The position numbers and the translations under genes are program-made. This document shows, piece by piece, positions 53,553 to 64,000 of a stretch of 64,000 nt of DNA (the stretch's first letter is position 1; every line of letters begins with the position of its first letter). Origin of the DNA: Amphiura filiformis. Taxonomy: Eukaryota > Echinodermata > Ophiuroidea > Amphilepidida > Amphiuridae. The notes beneath the pieces were generated by a model. It was not told where the DNA came from, ran no database searches, and saw only the letters and a program-made list of their open reading frames with translations. The stretch covers positions 11,002,313-11,066,312 of the forward strand of contig NC_092647.1 in NCBI RefSeq assembly GCF_039555335.1, given 5' to 3'.

Positions 53553-54119
53553 CAATTTTTTTTAAAATAATAACCTGACATTCGCCGCTGACATTCGTAC
53601 TGCAGAAGCGGAGTTATAACTTGTTAAACTTTGCTCCTTCTGTAAAAGGGTACATTATTTTGGCACTACATTATTTCTTTTTTCCACATTGCTGGTATTA
53701 AATATCAAATGGTCATAATTGGCGGTCACTTCAAATCATCCCCAACTGAACGAGGTTCAGGAATGTCCTCTCATTGTTAATTGGTGGTTAACCCACCACT
53801 TGAACAGGATTAGCCAAAGCAAACAAAGACTAAAAGCTTAAAAGCCTTTTACTAATGCTATACATAAGTATAAGCTTATTATCCTCCTCAACAATAGGAT
53901 TAAAGATTGGTGCTTGACAATTTGCCGACTTTACGAGCGGTTTGAGACGGATGGTCACATTACGTGCTAGTGTCATTGGTTATTGTTAAAAGGCAATAAG
54001 GTTTGTAATTGCAATATTTCCTCTGAATAGGAAAGACTCTCTACATCGAACTATGGATGCTGGTGGTTCGCAATACTGTTATTTAAGAGAAGTTATCTTC
54101 CAAATCCAAATCGAAATGT

Positions 54120-54619
54120 ACTATGGCAAGACGCTTCCTTCTTGTGATATCGGATTTTGTGTCCAGAAGTGATCCGATCCGAGATATTCACAGGATCACT
54201 GTCATCATTATCATGATTATAGGCAAAGTTAAAATTCTTTTGTTTTATGTTGAAGAATATATTATATTACATGTTAACACGCAGAGTAATTTTCAAACTT
54301 TTTTAAAATTTTGTTTGGATTTTCATAAAAACAGCTGATTTTAAAGGTTTTTATGCACAGCTCTGTACTATTCCAATATTATACTGGTTTGGGCTCTACC
54401 ATTTTGTGTGTCGGTGTATTAACACGCACTATAGCTGCCCACATTATAGGGTCAGTGAACATTTATTATACTATTTTTGGCTCAATGATCCGGTGCATAA
54501 TTTGTTTCTTTTCGGTAGATTTGCTAAATCCTGTCGCTTTGTTACTGTTTCTTGCAAACTTTCCATTAAAAGTATATCCGGGAGTGGCTGACTAAGTTTG
54601 AAAATAGACACTTCCAAAG
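54120..54619. promoter_or_regulatory. 5' flank / 5' UTR of the SLC22 gene
   Basis: Expected to hold the transcription start of the transporter. No unambiguous TATA or initiator was singled out in this AT-rich stretch. Short open frames (54123-54338, 54353-54595) have no recognisable features. Confidence 0.4.
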
Positions 54620-55024
54620 ATGTTATTTGATGATATTTTGAAGCAGCTTGGTGAGTTCGGTCCCTACCAGAGACGAGTTTATCTTCTGGCTACGCTCTAC
54701 TATATTCCATGGGCATTTCATGCAATTGCTTCAGTATTTTTAGCAGCGGGAACGGATCATTGGTGTTCCATACCAACTCCAGTCAGCGATGCATTTAATT
54801 GTACTGGGTTTGGTCTTGACTTAGAAGAATGTGAACGTGCTCAGAAAAACTTGATTATACCTCGTAGACATGTGGAAGGAGCATTAGTGTATGAGCAATG
54901 TGAGCGGTATAATATCAGTGGTTTTACAGGGGATGCTACTGCAAAACTGAAAACAAATGTGACGCAGGAGTGCGATACTTGGGAGTATGACATGACACAA
55001 TATAAGACTACCGTTGTCCAAGAC
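54620..55024 (+). CDS. SLC22 exon 1
   Basis: ATG at 54620 has an in-frame stop upstream. It encodes 135 residues: cytosolic N-terminus, TM1 (about 18-44), and the first extracellular loop with Cys 49, 61, 71, 94 and 118 and sequons at N60, N98 and N113. Donor GTAAGT at 55025; ends in phase 0 after VVQD. Confidence 0.93.
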
Positions 55025-58000
55025 GTAAGTATGAATTCATTGTTAAAAAGTCCCGGGTAAAAAGTACACATGTTAATCATTACTTTTGCAATAAAAGGAA
55101 TGTTGAAAAATATACATTGAAATTAATAATAATTTTTAAATCAAATCAATATCATCGTGATTATATTTGAAATAATTATATATATATCTACATTAACAAG
55201 ATACACTTCTTTGACTGAAACAGTACATAATCAAAATATAGAAAGAAATGAAAATAACAAAAGAGACAACCTTGAGAAGGTCTAACGTATAAGAGATTAC
55301 TTTACAAGGGCGAACATATCAATTTTGTACTCAACATAAAAAAACTTGTGATGCAGAGAGTGGATACAAGCATAGACTGTAGAGAGTCTACAGTCTATGA
55401 TACAAGTTACTCAGACCGTTTGCTTTTTTAATATCGCTAATACTTAGCAGTTGGGCTGTAAGAGATGTTCATGAGATATATTAAGAGCGCCAATTTAGGT
55501 ACAATTACCGAATAGGGTGCAATTTGCTAGACTTGTGTCCAGGCAACGTTTACGAAGTTTAGGGTTAGGGTTTAGGGTTGGGGTAGGGCAGTCTTGTAAT
55601 AAGACTAGTAGAGTTCCACCCTATTAGGCAATCTAAATGTATTGTTTCCTTATTTCAATGTCAAATGTCTACAGACAATAAAACGGCCCATGTATATGTA
55701 TACAATATTTGTTCGAAGGTTTCCATGGATACTTGGTTCTCGAGAAGAAACATGCCAGAATACATATTTCTTTTTCGACAGCCAAGGGCTGGCTATATGA
55801 TTCGGAGATCGGCTTTGTTGACATAAAATAGATTACTGGTATTGGTGTGGGTCATTTTATTTTATTTTTATTGTGAAAATGTTTAAAAGTATAATGCTAT
55901 TCGATTTGTAAGAAAACGATTGCCGTTTCAACGAATGAAAACGAGACCTCTTCTACATAGAAGCTGGCTTTCCCTTTTAAAGGGAATTTTTATTATTTCT
56001 GCGATGATCCAATGCCCCGTGAATGGGTTCTGTATAGCTAAGAATTAAGTTCATTACAGTTAGACTTTATAGGACTATCAAATTTTTTTCAAAAAATAAA
56101 CATACGCGTAAAATGCATGTATTTTTACCCCACTATCATTAAAACCTTAAAAACAACACACATTTCAACAAAACTGATTTCAGCACATGTGCCTATGTAT
56201 TTTTTCAACACACATTTTAGTACACACATAATAATACTAATAATACACAGCACACAATAATTTTGCCGTTTCAACGAATGAAAGCGAGTGAATATTGCTA
56301 AAGTTATGTTTGAATTAATTATGACCTTAAAAGTTATAGGCCAGGGCTTTACTTACAGCATATGACCCATTCCATGTCAACTCCAGGGATGTGCACCGCA
56401 GCACCTCTTCAATTTTTTTCTTTTTCTGTGTGGTGGTAGATATTGATGAAAAAGTACAATCCCGAAAATTTGAGCTTCATACTCCATTTCGTTTTCCTGT
56501 GGCATCAATTTGAAATTTAGGGGGTCGGTGTAAAAATGTGTGCAACGCGAAGATTGACGTTTGGAGGTCCATAAATGTATAAAGGAACCCTTTACAACTT
56601 TAAAGAGTATGTATCACATGGATAATTATTTGCATGTATAATGACCTATGTACAACTCTATGGAGAATGCAAACCTCACTGATGTGTTGAAGATCATCGA
56701 GTCCTCAAAAGCCAATATCTCTCAGAAATGTTGTCCAAGGACATATTTTCAACATACCTGAAGTTGATGGTGGATCAAAATGTCTGACATTGGTTTTCAG
56801 GGGGGTCAAAATGTACAAAATATGTACAATTGGGGTTTTGATGGGTAATATCTCAGCTAAAATTATTCATGAATAGGCTCAATATTGATAAGAGTAATGT
56901 CCTACCAAAGGGCTCTGACTGGAAAAAATGGACAAAAATTTTTTTACTTTTGGAGTTCTGACCCCAAAGTTGGTCCTGATGGACGAAGTTGCATTTTCAG
57001 GGCCCTATATCTTTTAAAGTAAAGGAGTTACAAGTTTTCTGATGCCAGATTTGAATTCTACACAAATAAGTACCCCATGATACATACTTTTCAAATTTGT
57101 AAAGGGTTCCCTTTATACATTTATGGACCTCCAAACGTCGTCTTCGCGTTGCGACACATTTTTATGCTGACCCCTAAATTTCAAATTGATGCCACGGGAA
57201 AACGAAATGGAGTATGAAGCTCAAATTTCGGGATTGTACTTTCTCATCAATATCTACCACCACACAGAAAAAGAAAAAAATTGAAGAGGTGCTGCGGTGC
57301 ACATCCCGGGAGTTGACATGGAATGGGTCATATCAATGAGAGAAAATTACATCGCAAATGACAGTCATCATGGTCATTACATCATCACATTGGATAAAGA
57401 CAGCCATGCATACAATTTGAAGTGTTTTGGTTAAGCACCTTTCAAGGACAGTTTATCATGTTCACTCAGCATGACCAATTGGAATTTTGGAAACCAACCA
57501 ATCGGTAAGAAAAATTCCCTTTAAAAGGGAAAGCCAGGCTCGGTTGAGAAAGAGTCTTGTTAATAATTAAATCTTTTTATCGTAATAATGTTTGTTGATC
57601 CTCATTCAAGTGTAATGAATCTATGAAGTGGAACGTTTTGTTTTAATGGGGCTATGAGCTGACAGTGCACCGATAAAAAAAAGTTGAAAGCCGCGTAGTT
57701 CCAATGCAAAGAGTGTGCTTGCAGTACCTCACATGTTATTTCACTATACATAAAGTGTATGGAAACCCCTTGCAGCATAACCAACATACCTCGTGTACAT
57801 GCATTATGTGACTTAACCCTTCTTGAAACATAGGTTCTTCAATAAACAACATGGTTGCTTGATTTAAATCACGTAGATTTAAATCTGGATTTAAATCACA
57901 CAAAAATCACTGAATTTAAATCAACTTTTTCATTTTTTTACCATTTGATAAATGAAAGTTATTTCTTCCTTAAATTGACTGTTTTACTTTATTCCTAATG

Positions 58001-61000
58001 TTTCTACAACCTTTGGATGATTAATATACCTCTATGATGTCACTTAATCTATTGCTAAAAAAGTTTTCTTTGAAATTTTTACATATAAAAACATGTTAAA
58101 AACATCAATATTTACATTCATTATCTTGGTACCAGTGGCGTAGATTTCTTTTTGACATTTGGGCGGGGCGGGGGTGGGGTAAATCCATGAAGCAGACTTC
58201 AGAATGAACGGGCGTTTTTCGCTCCCAGAATAACTTTCCTGAGTGCACCCTAAATGTATATATAAAAATGTGCAATTATTGACGTTAAAATGTAGCGTGA
58301 AACTGCTCAAAAACACACGCATTTTAGGGCAAAGTTTAAATTGCTTTCCACTGTATCAACTACTAGTATAAGCATGCAGTGGCGTAGCGTCATAGGGGCA
58401 CAGGGGGGCACGTGACCCCCAATCGATCTGAACATTTAGAAAAAGGGTCAAAAACGGCTTGTTCCCCCCATCAGACCAGGTTGCCCCCCCCCCCAATCGG
58501 ATGACCCACGCTACGCCACTGTAAGCATGTGTATGCTAACCATGGTTGTTTCCGAATTCAACCACCTCACTCGAGCGAATATTGCATCTTTTCATACCAA
58601 TTTCATCACCTTTATTTTCATACACCCTCACATAGTTCGATTTGGTTTGTGAAAACAAGAATCTCCCAAAATATGCCGATTCTGCCTACTTTGCTGGGTT
58701 CCTGATTGGAAATTTTCTATTCGGTAATATTGCCGATTGGTAAGTTATATCATATTTAAGAAATAAAGGGTAATGCATTATCCTTTACACGCAAATAATG
58801 TGTCGAGGCAGTAAAATGTAAATAATGGGTGAGGCGCAGCCGAACCCATTATTTAAACGTTTTACTGCCGAGGACACATTATTTGCGTGTAAAGGATAAT
58901 GCCGCACCCTTTATTTCTATTCTATTACCAGAAAATAGTGCGATTTAAAGAGCAAATATCATTTTTGGCACAAATATTTTAAGTTGTTTACTTCAAGGTG
59001 GAGCGGGTACGCGTAAGTGACAGCGCGTATCGCGGAAATATTGCACGCGTAACCAAGCGTAGAATGTGTTACGGCGCTTGACCCATTATTGCAGAATAAT
59101 GGGCTCTCACGTGACGTGTTTTAACAAATCACAGAGCGCGATTTTGAATAATGGGTCGTAAGAGTAATAGAATTAAGCATAATGTACGATCTTTTTTAAT
59201 CAATTTGGTTCTTTTTTTTTTCAAACCTAATTTTGCCATATTTGTAATGTTTGCACACTGTCCCAACTTATCATTATCATATCAGCCAAACGTGTTGTTT
59301 AGGTAGGATTTTCTTGTAGGACATCAGCAATTTTGGATTAATGACTTTATAATTATGACATTGAATCCCTCATAGAGACAATAAATGGGGTTTCTTTCAG
59401 TTTACCTCATTATTTCGGCTATAAAATGGGCAGAAAACCTTACAATTGTTACTAATACTATTTTGGCAAAGAATGACAAAATTAAACTTAAACCGAAGTC
59501 GTATAATTATTATGGCTTTAAATTTCCCTCTTGTATCTTCTTGTGAAACGAAACCACATTGTGGAATAAATTATTGGAATGAATTCATCAGGACTGGCAT
59601 TATATATTTATCAACGAATTTATCGTTGTACCGTGAGAATAAAGATTTCCTCTCATTAAGCGCCCTGATTGGTTTGCTCAAGTTCGATAGTGACGTAGTT
59701 GCGTTTATTGTTGGGCGCAGTACCGAATCGTGCGCGTAAAGTTAACAGGGCAGAGCGTACACGTACCAGTACACGGACGGTTTGTCAGCACTTGCAGTGC
59801 AACGGCGAAAAGGCATTGGCGTCACTACTAACATGACTACACTTGAAATGAACCAAAGAATAGCGGACACCGGTAACTGCCAGTAACATGTTCCTTGCAG
59901 CAGCTGCATCTTTCGCAATCAAAATTGTTTAATTACACGACCGAGTCAGTCAACTTTCGGAAAATCACAAAAATCAACAATTGTGGTTTTTTATTATTAT
60001 AATATGTTTGCTAGTCTGTTTACTTTTCATTAATTCATTGATGTATTTTGTTCAATTCTCTCGGCACAGGATTGGTCGTTACTTAACATTTTTCATAGCC
60101 GTTGGTTGTATGACTGTATCAGGAACAGTAGCAGCATTTTCGCCGACTTTTACAGCCTACGCTATTATGAAGTTCTTCATAGGATTGACCAATATGGCTG
60201 GGTTATGTGCCTTTACATTAGGTGATTATATTCACAGTGGGCTATTTCAGTTGAAATCCATACATCCCCTTTGGAAGACATGCCCATAATATCCCACACA
60301 GGAAGTGTGAATTTCAAAGGGGGCTACCTGAATGGGTGACTCCATTTGAAATCTAGACCTCTTGTGTGAGAGATTAAGGTCATATCTTCCATAGAGGGTG
60401 TATGGATTTCAAATGGATTGAGGTTTATCAAACACGAAAGTGAAAATGATAACTCGTGATTTATACAGAATATTAACGTCTGTTTGTTAAAATGATGTTA
60501 CACATGCATCTTCATTCGCGTATTTGGGGGGGGGGCTTTGGGTGCGCGAGCCCCCGGGGTAAAAGCAGGGGCGGCCAAAACGAAGGAGCGGCGGAAGAAG
60601 AAGGGGCGGCGGAAGAAGAAGGGGTGGCAAAAAGAATTAGGAAATAAAAAAAGGGCGGAAAATGTGAAAAAGTATAAAAGTTTTTGAATAAATGGTACTA
60701 TACATCAAAATGTGTTGCTTTTTATAGGGCGCTAGCGCCTATAATCCTTTTTTTTTTTTTTTTTTTTGCTCTTCGCTTTTTCAAACCAGAGAAAAAAATT
60801 GGGTCAACCTTTTCGGGCTGTTGAGGGGTAGGAGCGGCCACGGTACGCCACTGATCTTGATGATCGTATTCTGCCGGCTGTCGGCGCAACGCCTTAACCG
60901 CTCAGCCATCTCACCCTCTGAGAGTATGCATGGTTCAAATTGCATCTTAGTCAGCATATTGACTCATTTTCCTTTAAAACCTCTAAACTTTGATATACCT

Positions 61001-63582
61001 CAAGGGTCTAACTTAGGGCCACTTCTCTTCACAACATATTTGAATTCTTTTTACTAAGCTGAAAGGGCTACCGTCTGATATTTGTAATATAAATATGTCC
61101 CTGGCTCTTTGAAAGAAATACTGGAAAGATTTTAATAAAAACTATTCACACACAGTTCTGAACCATTTTACTATCAAATTACCCAATTTGTATTTTAGGG
61201 AGTGAAATCGTTGGGCCTTCCAAGCGAGCAATGGCTGGTAATGTTGGCGGTTTGCTCTTTTCTGTTGGGTACATGTTACTTGCCATCATTGCCTATTTTA
61301 TACGAGACTGGCGACAGCTACAACTTGCAATATCGGTTCCATTAGTGCTCTTTTTCCTGCTTATTCCGTAAGTAATTGGAGAAAATCTAAAAAGTACAAG
61401 GACGCACAATCACGCACCAGCTGTACCAGACATGTTATAAGCTTAACATTGGTGCTGATTTTGTATCATAAAATTTCAAAAATATTTCTTTATACCGTAT
61501 ATTATGCACCAGAAGCTGTTGGTGATACATAGTAACTCACAAACTTAATGCAAGGTAGATTATTTGAAGAGTTTGGTATCAAACCAGGTTAAGTCTACAA
61601 TAATATAAACTTGTGAGTAAAACACATTTTTCAGATATGGCAATTAGGGCTTGACTGATTTTGTTTTTCTTCAACTTTTAAAATTCTTAGGAAGTGTTAT
61701 TGTGTTTTTCTTATCTTTTACAATTAGATGTGTGATGTTATATTGTTGTTTACCATGTATGATATTCGTTTGAAACTTACAGGTCAATAGTCCGAAACCC
61801 CGATAACGGTCGTTATAAACCCTAATCTTGCTAATCCATACCCTAATTCTAACCTGAACCCACACCTTAACACTAACTTATAACATAAGCCCTTATCATA
61901 AACCATAATCATAAACTCAATCCTTACTCTAATACTAACACTGACTATATCCCTAACCTAACCATATCCCTAATACTACCCTAATCCTATCCAAAATGCC
62001 CCAAACTCTAATAGTAACCCTTTTGGACAAACGAGTTGTTGCCATTATTTGATTGTAAGTTCTTTTCCTTGAATACATAGTATCCTGTGTGAATCTCCAC
62101 GTTGGCTTATCAGTAGGGGACAATTTTCCAAAGCAGAACAAATAATACGGAAAGCAGCTAAAGTGAATAAGGCACAATTGCCAAAAGTCTTATTTGAAGA
62201 ACATGAACAAATCATGGAGGTAAGCTTGTTGCGACTTTTGTATTTCAAAGATGGAAAATAAAATATATTTCATTTATTCTTACACAGGTTCAATAAAATT
62301 CTTTCATCTGAACCACATGGTGCAAACGTTGGTATGATGTGGGATAATGCTGTGATCGGACCACCCTCCTATCTTTAAAAAAAAAAAACCACACCGGATG
62401 GTACATTAACAGGAACATTAGGCCATTTCGACGCATTAGGCACAACATTCAATTTGGACCAATAGCGCTATCGGTGCCCGATATAGCTACCGATAGCTCA
62501 TTCTATCGTCCTCGGAAAATTTGCAAGGTGTAAATTTGTTTTTATTTAAATGCAAATGTTCATTATTATGCTTTATACAATATATTATATCACCAAGGTA
62601 TGATAAAAGTAATCAGTCATCAGTAAAAGTGGGTAATGGTGAATCCAACGGACTAGGATACAAAACACTTCAAGGATAAATAAATGATACTAGAGGACAT
62701 CTTGAATATGAACAACTGGACGTGGGGAAGCAAGCAAAATGCAGACAAGACAGTACGGGGGGGACAAAAGCAGCAAATGTGGACATAAGTAGCTAAAGTT
62801 TGTTAGGCAAAAAATACCAGTTCTATTGATTACGACCCCTCTTGACATTTACATCCCGTCAATTAGGACAATACCCTATTGTCCTGTGGTGCTGCTTATT
62901 CATTACTTTATTTATTATATTGCTCCCCAGTTTCCTCTATATAGTGACACAGCTTATTTTACTTTGAGTCATTTGTCTTGTTTGCTGAGTTCAATTGGGA
63001 CTTGCCTTCAGTTTTTGACTTGAATTTGTTTTTAACTACAGCATGTATTTTTGTTGTTTGCTTTTATGTTTTTTTTTGTTTTATGTGGGGGTGTGTTGGG
63101 GTGTGTGTGTGTGTGTTGTTTGTGGTTTTTTTTTGTCTGTTTTGCTTTGTTTGTCAGCTATGTGAACAGTGATTTTCATCACTTCCAGTGTACTCTTGTA
63201 CTGTTTTCCTGTTTTGATTTTTGGCCATCGAACCTGATTTTGTGCCTACATTGGTTGTTTGGTTTATTGTGTTTGTTTAAGTGCACAGTGATTTTCATCA
63301 CTTGTTCCAGGTTGTTTTTGCAGGTCCACCACTTCTGTGAGCCTTTTTGCCTATCGAACTTAACCTACTTCTCATGCCTACATTTGCTGTTTTTGTCACC
63401 CCCCCCGCGTGCTGTCTAGTATGTACCTAATTGGGCACCTATAGGACCAAATTGGACGTGGTGTCTTACTTAATGATCACTCTGTGCTTTATACAGAAAG
63501 AAGACAAAGCTATAGGAACCCCGTGGGATCTGTTTAAAACACCAAATATGAGAGCCAAGTCACTCAACCTGTTCTACAACTG
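54620..63582 (+). CDS. SLC22-family organic cation/carnitine transporter, 5' part
   Basis: Six exons join in frame to about 352 residues, about two thirds of a usual 550-residue SLC22 protein; the rest lies beyond the window. The family are 12-TM major-facilitator carriers in the plasma membrane that move organic cations, carnitine or anions. Seen: N-terminal MLFDDILKQLGEFGPYQRRV, TM1, a large first extracellular loop with cysteines and three N-glycosylation sequons, TM2-TM6, the signature GSEIVGPSKRA, YFIRDWRQLQLAIS, and ESPRWLISRGQ after TM6, then a cytoplasmic loop ending TPWDLFKTPNMR. The usual DRxGRR between TM2 and TM3 reads DWIGR here. Exon phases are 0, 2, 1, 2, 0, 2. The substrate cannot be told from sequence alone. 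Confidence 0.92.
55553..55592 (+). repeat. Short interstitial telomere-like repeat
   Basis: 'tttagggttagggtttaggg' and variants, about five imperfect units of TTAGGG. Too short to be a true telomere relic; recorded as a simple repeat. Confidence 0.6.
55963..57537. mobile_element. Element with 30-bp inverted ends
   Basis: 'ctggctttcccttttaaagg' at 55964 and its inverted form at 57511-57537 match over 30 bp. 'gccgtttcaacgaatgaaa' occurs at 55922 and 56269. It holds the TA-flanked foldback. Non-coding. Confidence 0.65.
56363..57330. mobile_element. TA-flanked foldback (Tc1/mariner-like MITE)
   Basis: Arms of about 240 bp begin tgacccattccatgtcaact and are inverted at about 57095-57330, with TA on both sides (56361-56362, 57331-57332). 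The centre (about 480 bp) is unique. No transposase. Confidence 0.85.
58377..58521. mobile_element. hAT-like MITE with perfect 8-bp duplication
   Basis: CAGTGGCGTAGCGTCAT and the inverted end atgacccacgctacgccactg; taagcatg on both sides (58369-58376, 58522-58529). 145 bp, in intron 1 just before exon 2. Confidence 0.9.
58636..58739 (+). CDS. SLC22 exon 2
   Basis: Acceptor 'ccctcacatag', donor GTAAGT. It encodes FDLVCENKNLPKYADSAYFA and the TM2 part GFLIGNFLFGNIAD, the MFS signature region. Ends in phase 2. Confidence 0.92.
58740..60069 (+). other. SLC22 intron 2
   Basis: Contains the hairpin above and the dispersed repeat shared with 6585-6960 (here about 59170-59520). The open frame at 59446-59739 shows no known domain and is not supported as an exon. 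Confidence 0.6.
58757..58922. repeat. Foldback hairpin in intron 2
   Basis: Arms at about 58760-58832 and 58852-58922 share 'cctttacacgcaaataatgtg' in inverted orientation with few mismatches. Probably part of a MITE reaching to about 59170. Confidence 0.65.
60070..60221 (+). CDS. SLC22 exon 3
   Basis: Acceptor 'tctcggcacag', donor GTGATT (weaker than consensus). It encodes IGRYLTFFIAVGCMTVSGTV (TM3) and AIMKFFIGLTNMAGLCAFTL (TM4). Phase 2 in, phase 1 out. Confidence 0.92.
60222..61198 (+). other. SLC22 intron 3
   Basis: Contains a G-rich block with 'ggggcggcggaagaagaa' repeats (60560-60640), and at 60862-60915 a minus-strand tRNA-like A-box half ('gatggctgagcggttaaggc'), probably a truncated SINE. 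No exon is seen. Confidence 0.55.
61199..61367 (+). CDS. SLC22 exon 4
   Basis: Acceptor 'aatttgtattttag', donor GTAAGT. It encodes SEIVGPSKRAMAGNVGGLLF, TM5, YFIRDWRQLQLAISVP and TM6, the most diagnostic part of the family. Phase 1 in, phase 2 out. Confidence 0.95.
61368..62080 (+). other. SLC22 intron 4
   Basis: Contains a degenerate CCCTAA-like stretch at about 61797-62010 ('ccctaattctaacctgaac'). Otherwise nothing recognised. Confidence 0.55.
62081..62219 (+). CDS. SLC22 exon 5
   Basis: Acceptor 'cttgaatacatag', donor GTAAGC. It encodes ILCESPRWLISRGQFSKAEQ and IIRKAAKVNKAQLP, the start of the large cytoplasmic loop. Phase 2 in, phase 0 out. Confidence 0.93.
62220..63496 (+). other. SLC22 intron 5
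   Basis: T-rich. Around 63120-63400 a segment of about 130 bp with 'acagtgattttcatcactt' occurs twice. (GT)n near 63098-63120. The open frames at 62826-63419 are composition artefacts. Confidence 0.55.
63497..63582 (+). CDS. SLC22 exon 6
   Basis: Acceptor 'tgctttatacag', donor GTAAGC. It encodes KEDKAIGTPWDLFKTPNMRA and KSLNLFYN, the conserved stretch just before TM7. Phase 0 in, phase 2 out. Confidence 0.92.
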
Positions 63583-64000
63583 GTAAGCATTGTGGTAAAA
63601 TATTTTCCTGTTTTATTTTCCTTGTTTTACTAATTTCTCTCCTTTATCCTTTTTCCTTTCTCTCCTTTTTCTAATTTTCTTCCTCTTCTCCTTTCCCTTT
63701 TGGCTAATTTTTCTCTTATTTCTCTCTATTTGTCTTCTTCCATTACCCCACCGCTATTTGTTTATTCTTATATATTGCGCCAAGAAAGTATCCTTACACT
63801 TGGAAAAATAATCACAATTTCACAACTGAACCATATCGGGGTAACTTTGTTTTTTTTTAATAGATGCGCCATCTATTTCGGCACATTTTGACACCCTATT
63901 GAATCCAATGTGACTTCAACAAGCAAAGTTACAAGCATTTGATTAGACGAAGGTCCAGTTTTAAAAGTGACACACTGGTCTATTCAAAACTGCATGGACT
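63583..64000 (+). other. SLC22 intron 6, runs off the window
   Basis: Pyrimidine-rich at first (63600-63740), then ordinary AT-rich sequence. The remaining exons (TM7-TM12) must lie beyond the window. Confidence 0.6.

Larger units (their letters stand above)
52446..54119 (+). mobile_element. Second copy of the 1.8-kb non-coding repeat
   Basis: Parallels 38184-39977 with high similarity. It lacks the 350-bp stretch and the long (AAAT)n, but has more complete tRNA-like sequences and an extra block near 53540-53730. It ends about 500 bp before the first coding exon of the transporter, so it may overlap its promoter region. Confidence 0.75.
55025..58635 (+). other. SLC22 intron 1 with nested foldback elements
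   Basis: 3.6 kb. It contains a telomere-like TTAGGG stretch (55553-55590), an element with 30-bp inverted ends (55963-57537), a TA-flanked foldback inside that (56363-57330), and a hAT-like MITE (58377-58521). No exon-like sequence was seen. Confidence 0.75.

Noticed and set aside
54123-54595. Open frames just upstream of the SLC22 start
   Set aside because: No homology recognised, overlapping frames, and a stop before the transporter ATG; best regarded as 5' flank.
55553-55592. Telomere repeat as evidence for a chromosome fusion
   Set aside because: Only about five imperfect units; short TTAGGG-like runs are common by chance and in other repeats.
59446-59739. 97-codon open frame in intron 2 as a possible exon
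   Set aside because: The transporter reading joins perfectly from 58739 to 60070 without it, and its sequence is part of a dispersed repeat.
63051-63419. 122-codon hydrophobic open frame in intron 5
   Set aside because: T- and G-rich composition gives Phe/Cys/Val strings; the segment is an internal repeat and the exon chain does not need it.

Overview
The window looks like genomic DNA of a marine invertebrate animal, most likely an invertebrate deuterostome such as an echinoderm; the species cannot be fixed from the sequence. It is AT-rich and very rich in transposable elements. It holds a spliced solute-carrier gene with GT..AG introns, a GRL101/relaxin-receptor-like leucine-rich-repeat GPCR, Penelope-like and CR1-like retroelements, and many MITEs. 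Only two host genes can be supported.

Host genes. (1) Minus strand, 18013-12792: an intronless LRR-GPCR with a cysteine-rich N-terminal domain, about 46 leucine-rich repeats and an intact 7TM domain, broken into four open segments by three small frame breaks. (2) Plus strand, 54620 to beyond the window: the first six exons of an SLC22-family organic cation/carnitine transporter. Exons are 54620-55024, 58636-58739, 60070-60221, 61199-61367, 62081-62219 and 63497-63582, all with consistent phases and splice sites; the gene runs off the right edge.

Layout. 0-4 kb: no gene, three hairpin or MITE-like inverted repeats. 4-11 kb: a giant imperfect inverted repeat made of two opposed copies of an unnamed non-coding composite element ('element A': tRNA-like head, roughly 58-bp minisatellite, subterminal inverted repeats), with a hAT MITE in the right arm. 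11-12.8 kb: repeats. 12.8-18 kb: LRR-GPCR. 18.6-20.4 kb: a tRNA-derived SINE and a TTAA MITE. 21.1-26.2 kb: a dead CR1-like LINE (PHD finger, endonuclease, RT), split by a second LINE and by a TTAA-flanked MITE that itself contains another MITE. 25.15-32.4 kb: a near-identical 1,650-bp tandem array whose unit fuses a CR1 RT fragment, half of a foldback MITE and the 5' part of a Penelope-like element (PLE). 32.0-34.2 kb: the remaining PLE with damaged RT, GIY-YIG endonuclease and a hammerhead-like tail. 34.3-34.6 kb: Tc1 debris. 35-40.2 kb: a third copy of element A with three further insertions. 40.2-46.6 kb: tRNA-like sequence, Tc1 debris, nested foldback MITEs, hAT MITEs, and a LINE 3' fragment triplicated in 240-bp steps. 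46.9-50 kb: minisatellites and an array of DR1-like motifs. 50.3-52.3 kb: two related MITEs around inverted PLE tails. 52.4-54.1 kb: a second copy of the sequence inserted in element A at 38-40 kb. 54.6-64 kb: the SLC22 gene with repeat-filled introns.

The strongest points for follow-up are the chimeric PLE/MITE/CR1 array, the five hammerhead-ribozyme-like PLE-type tails, the large tRNA-headed minisatellite element, the hyper-expanded LRR array built from 144-bp dimers, and the DR1 motif array about 5 kb upstream of the transporter.
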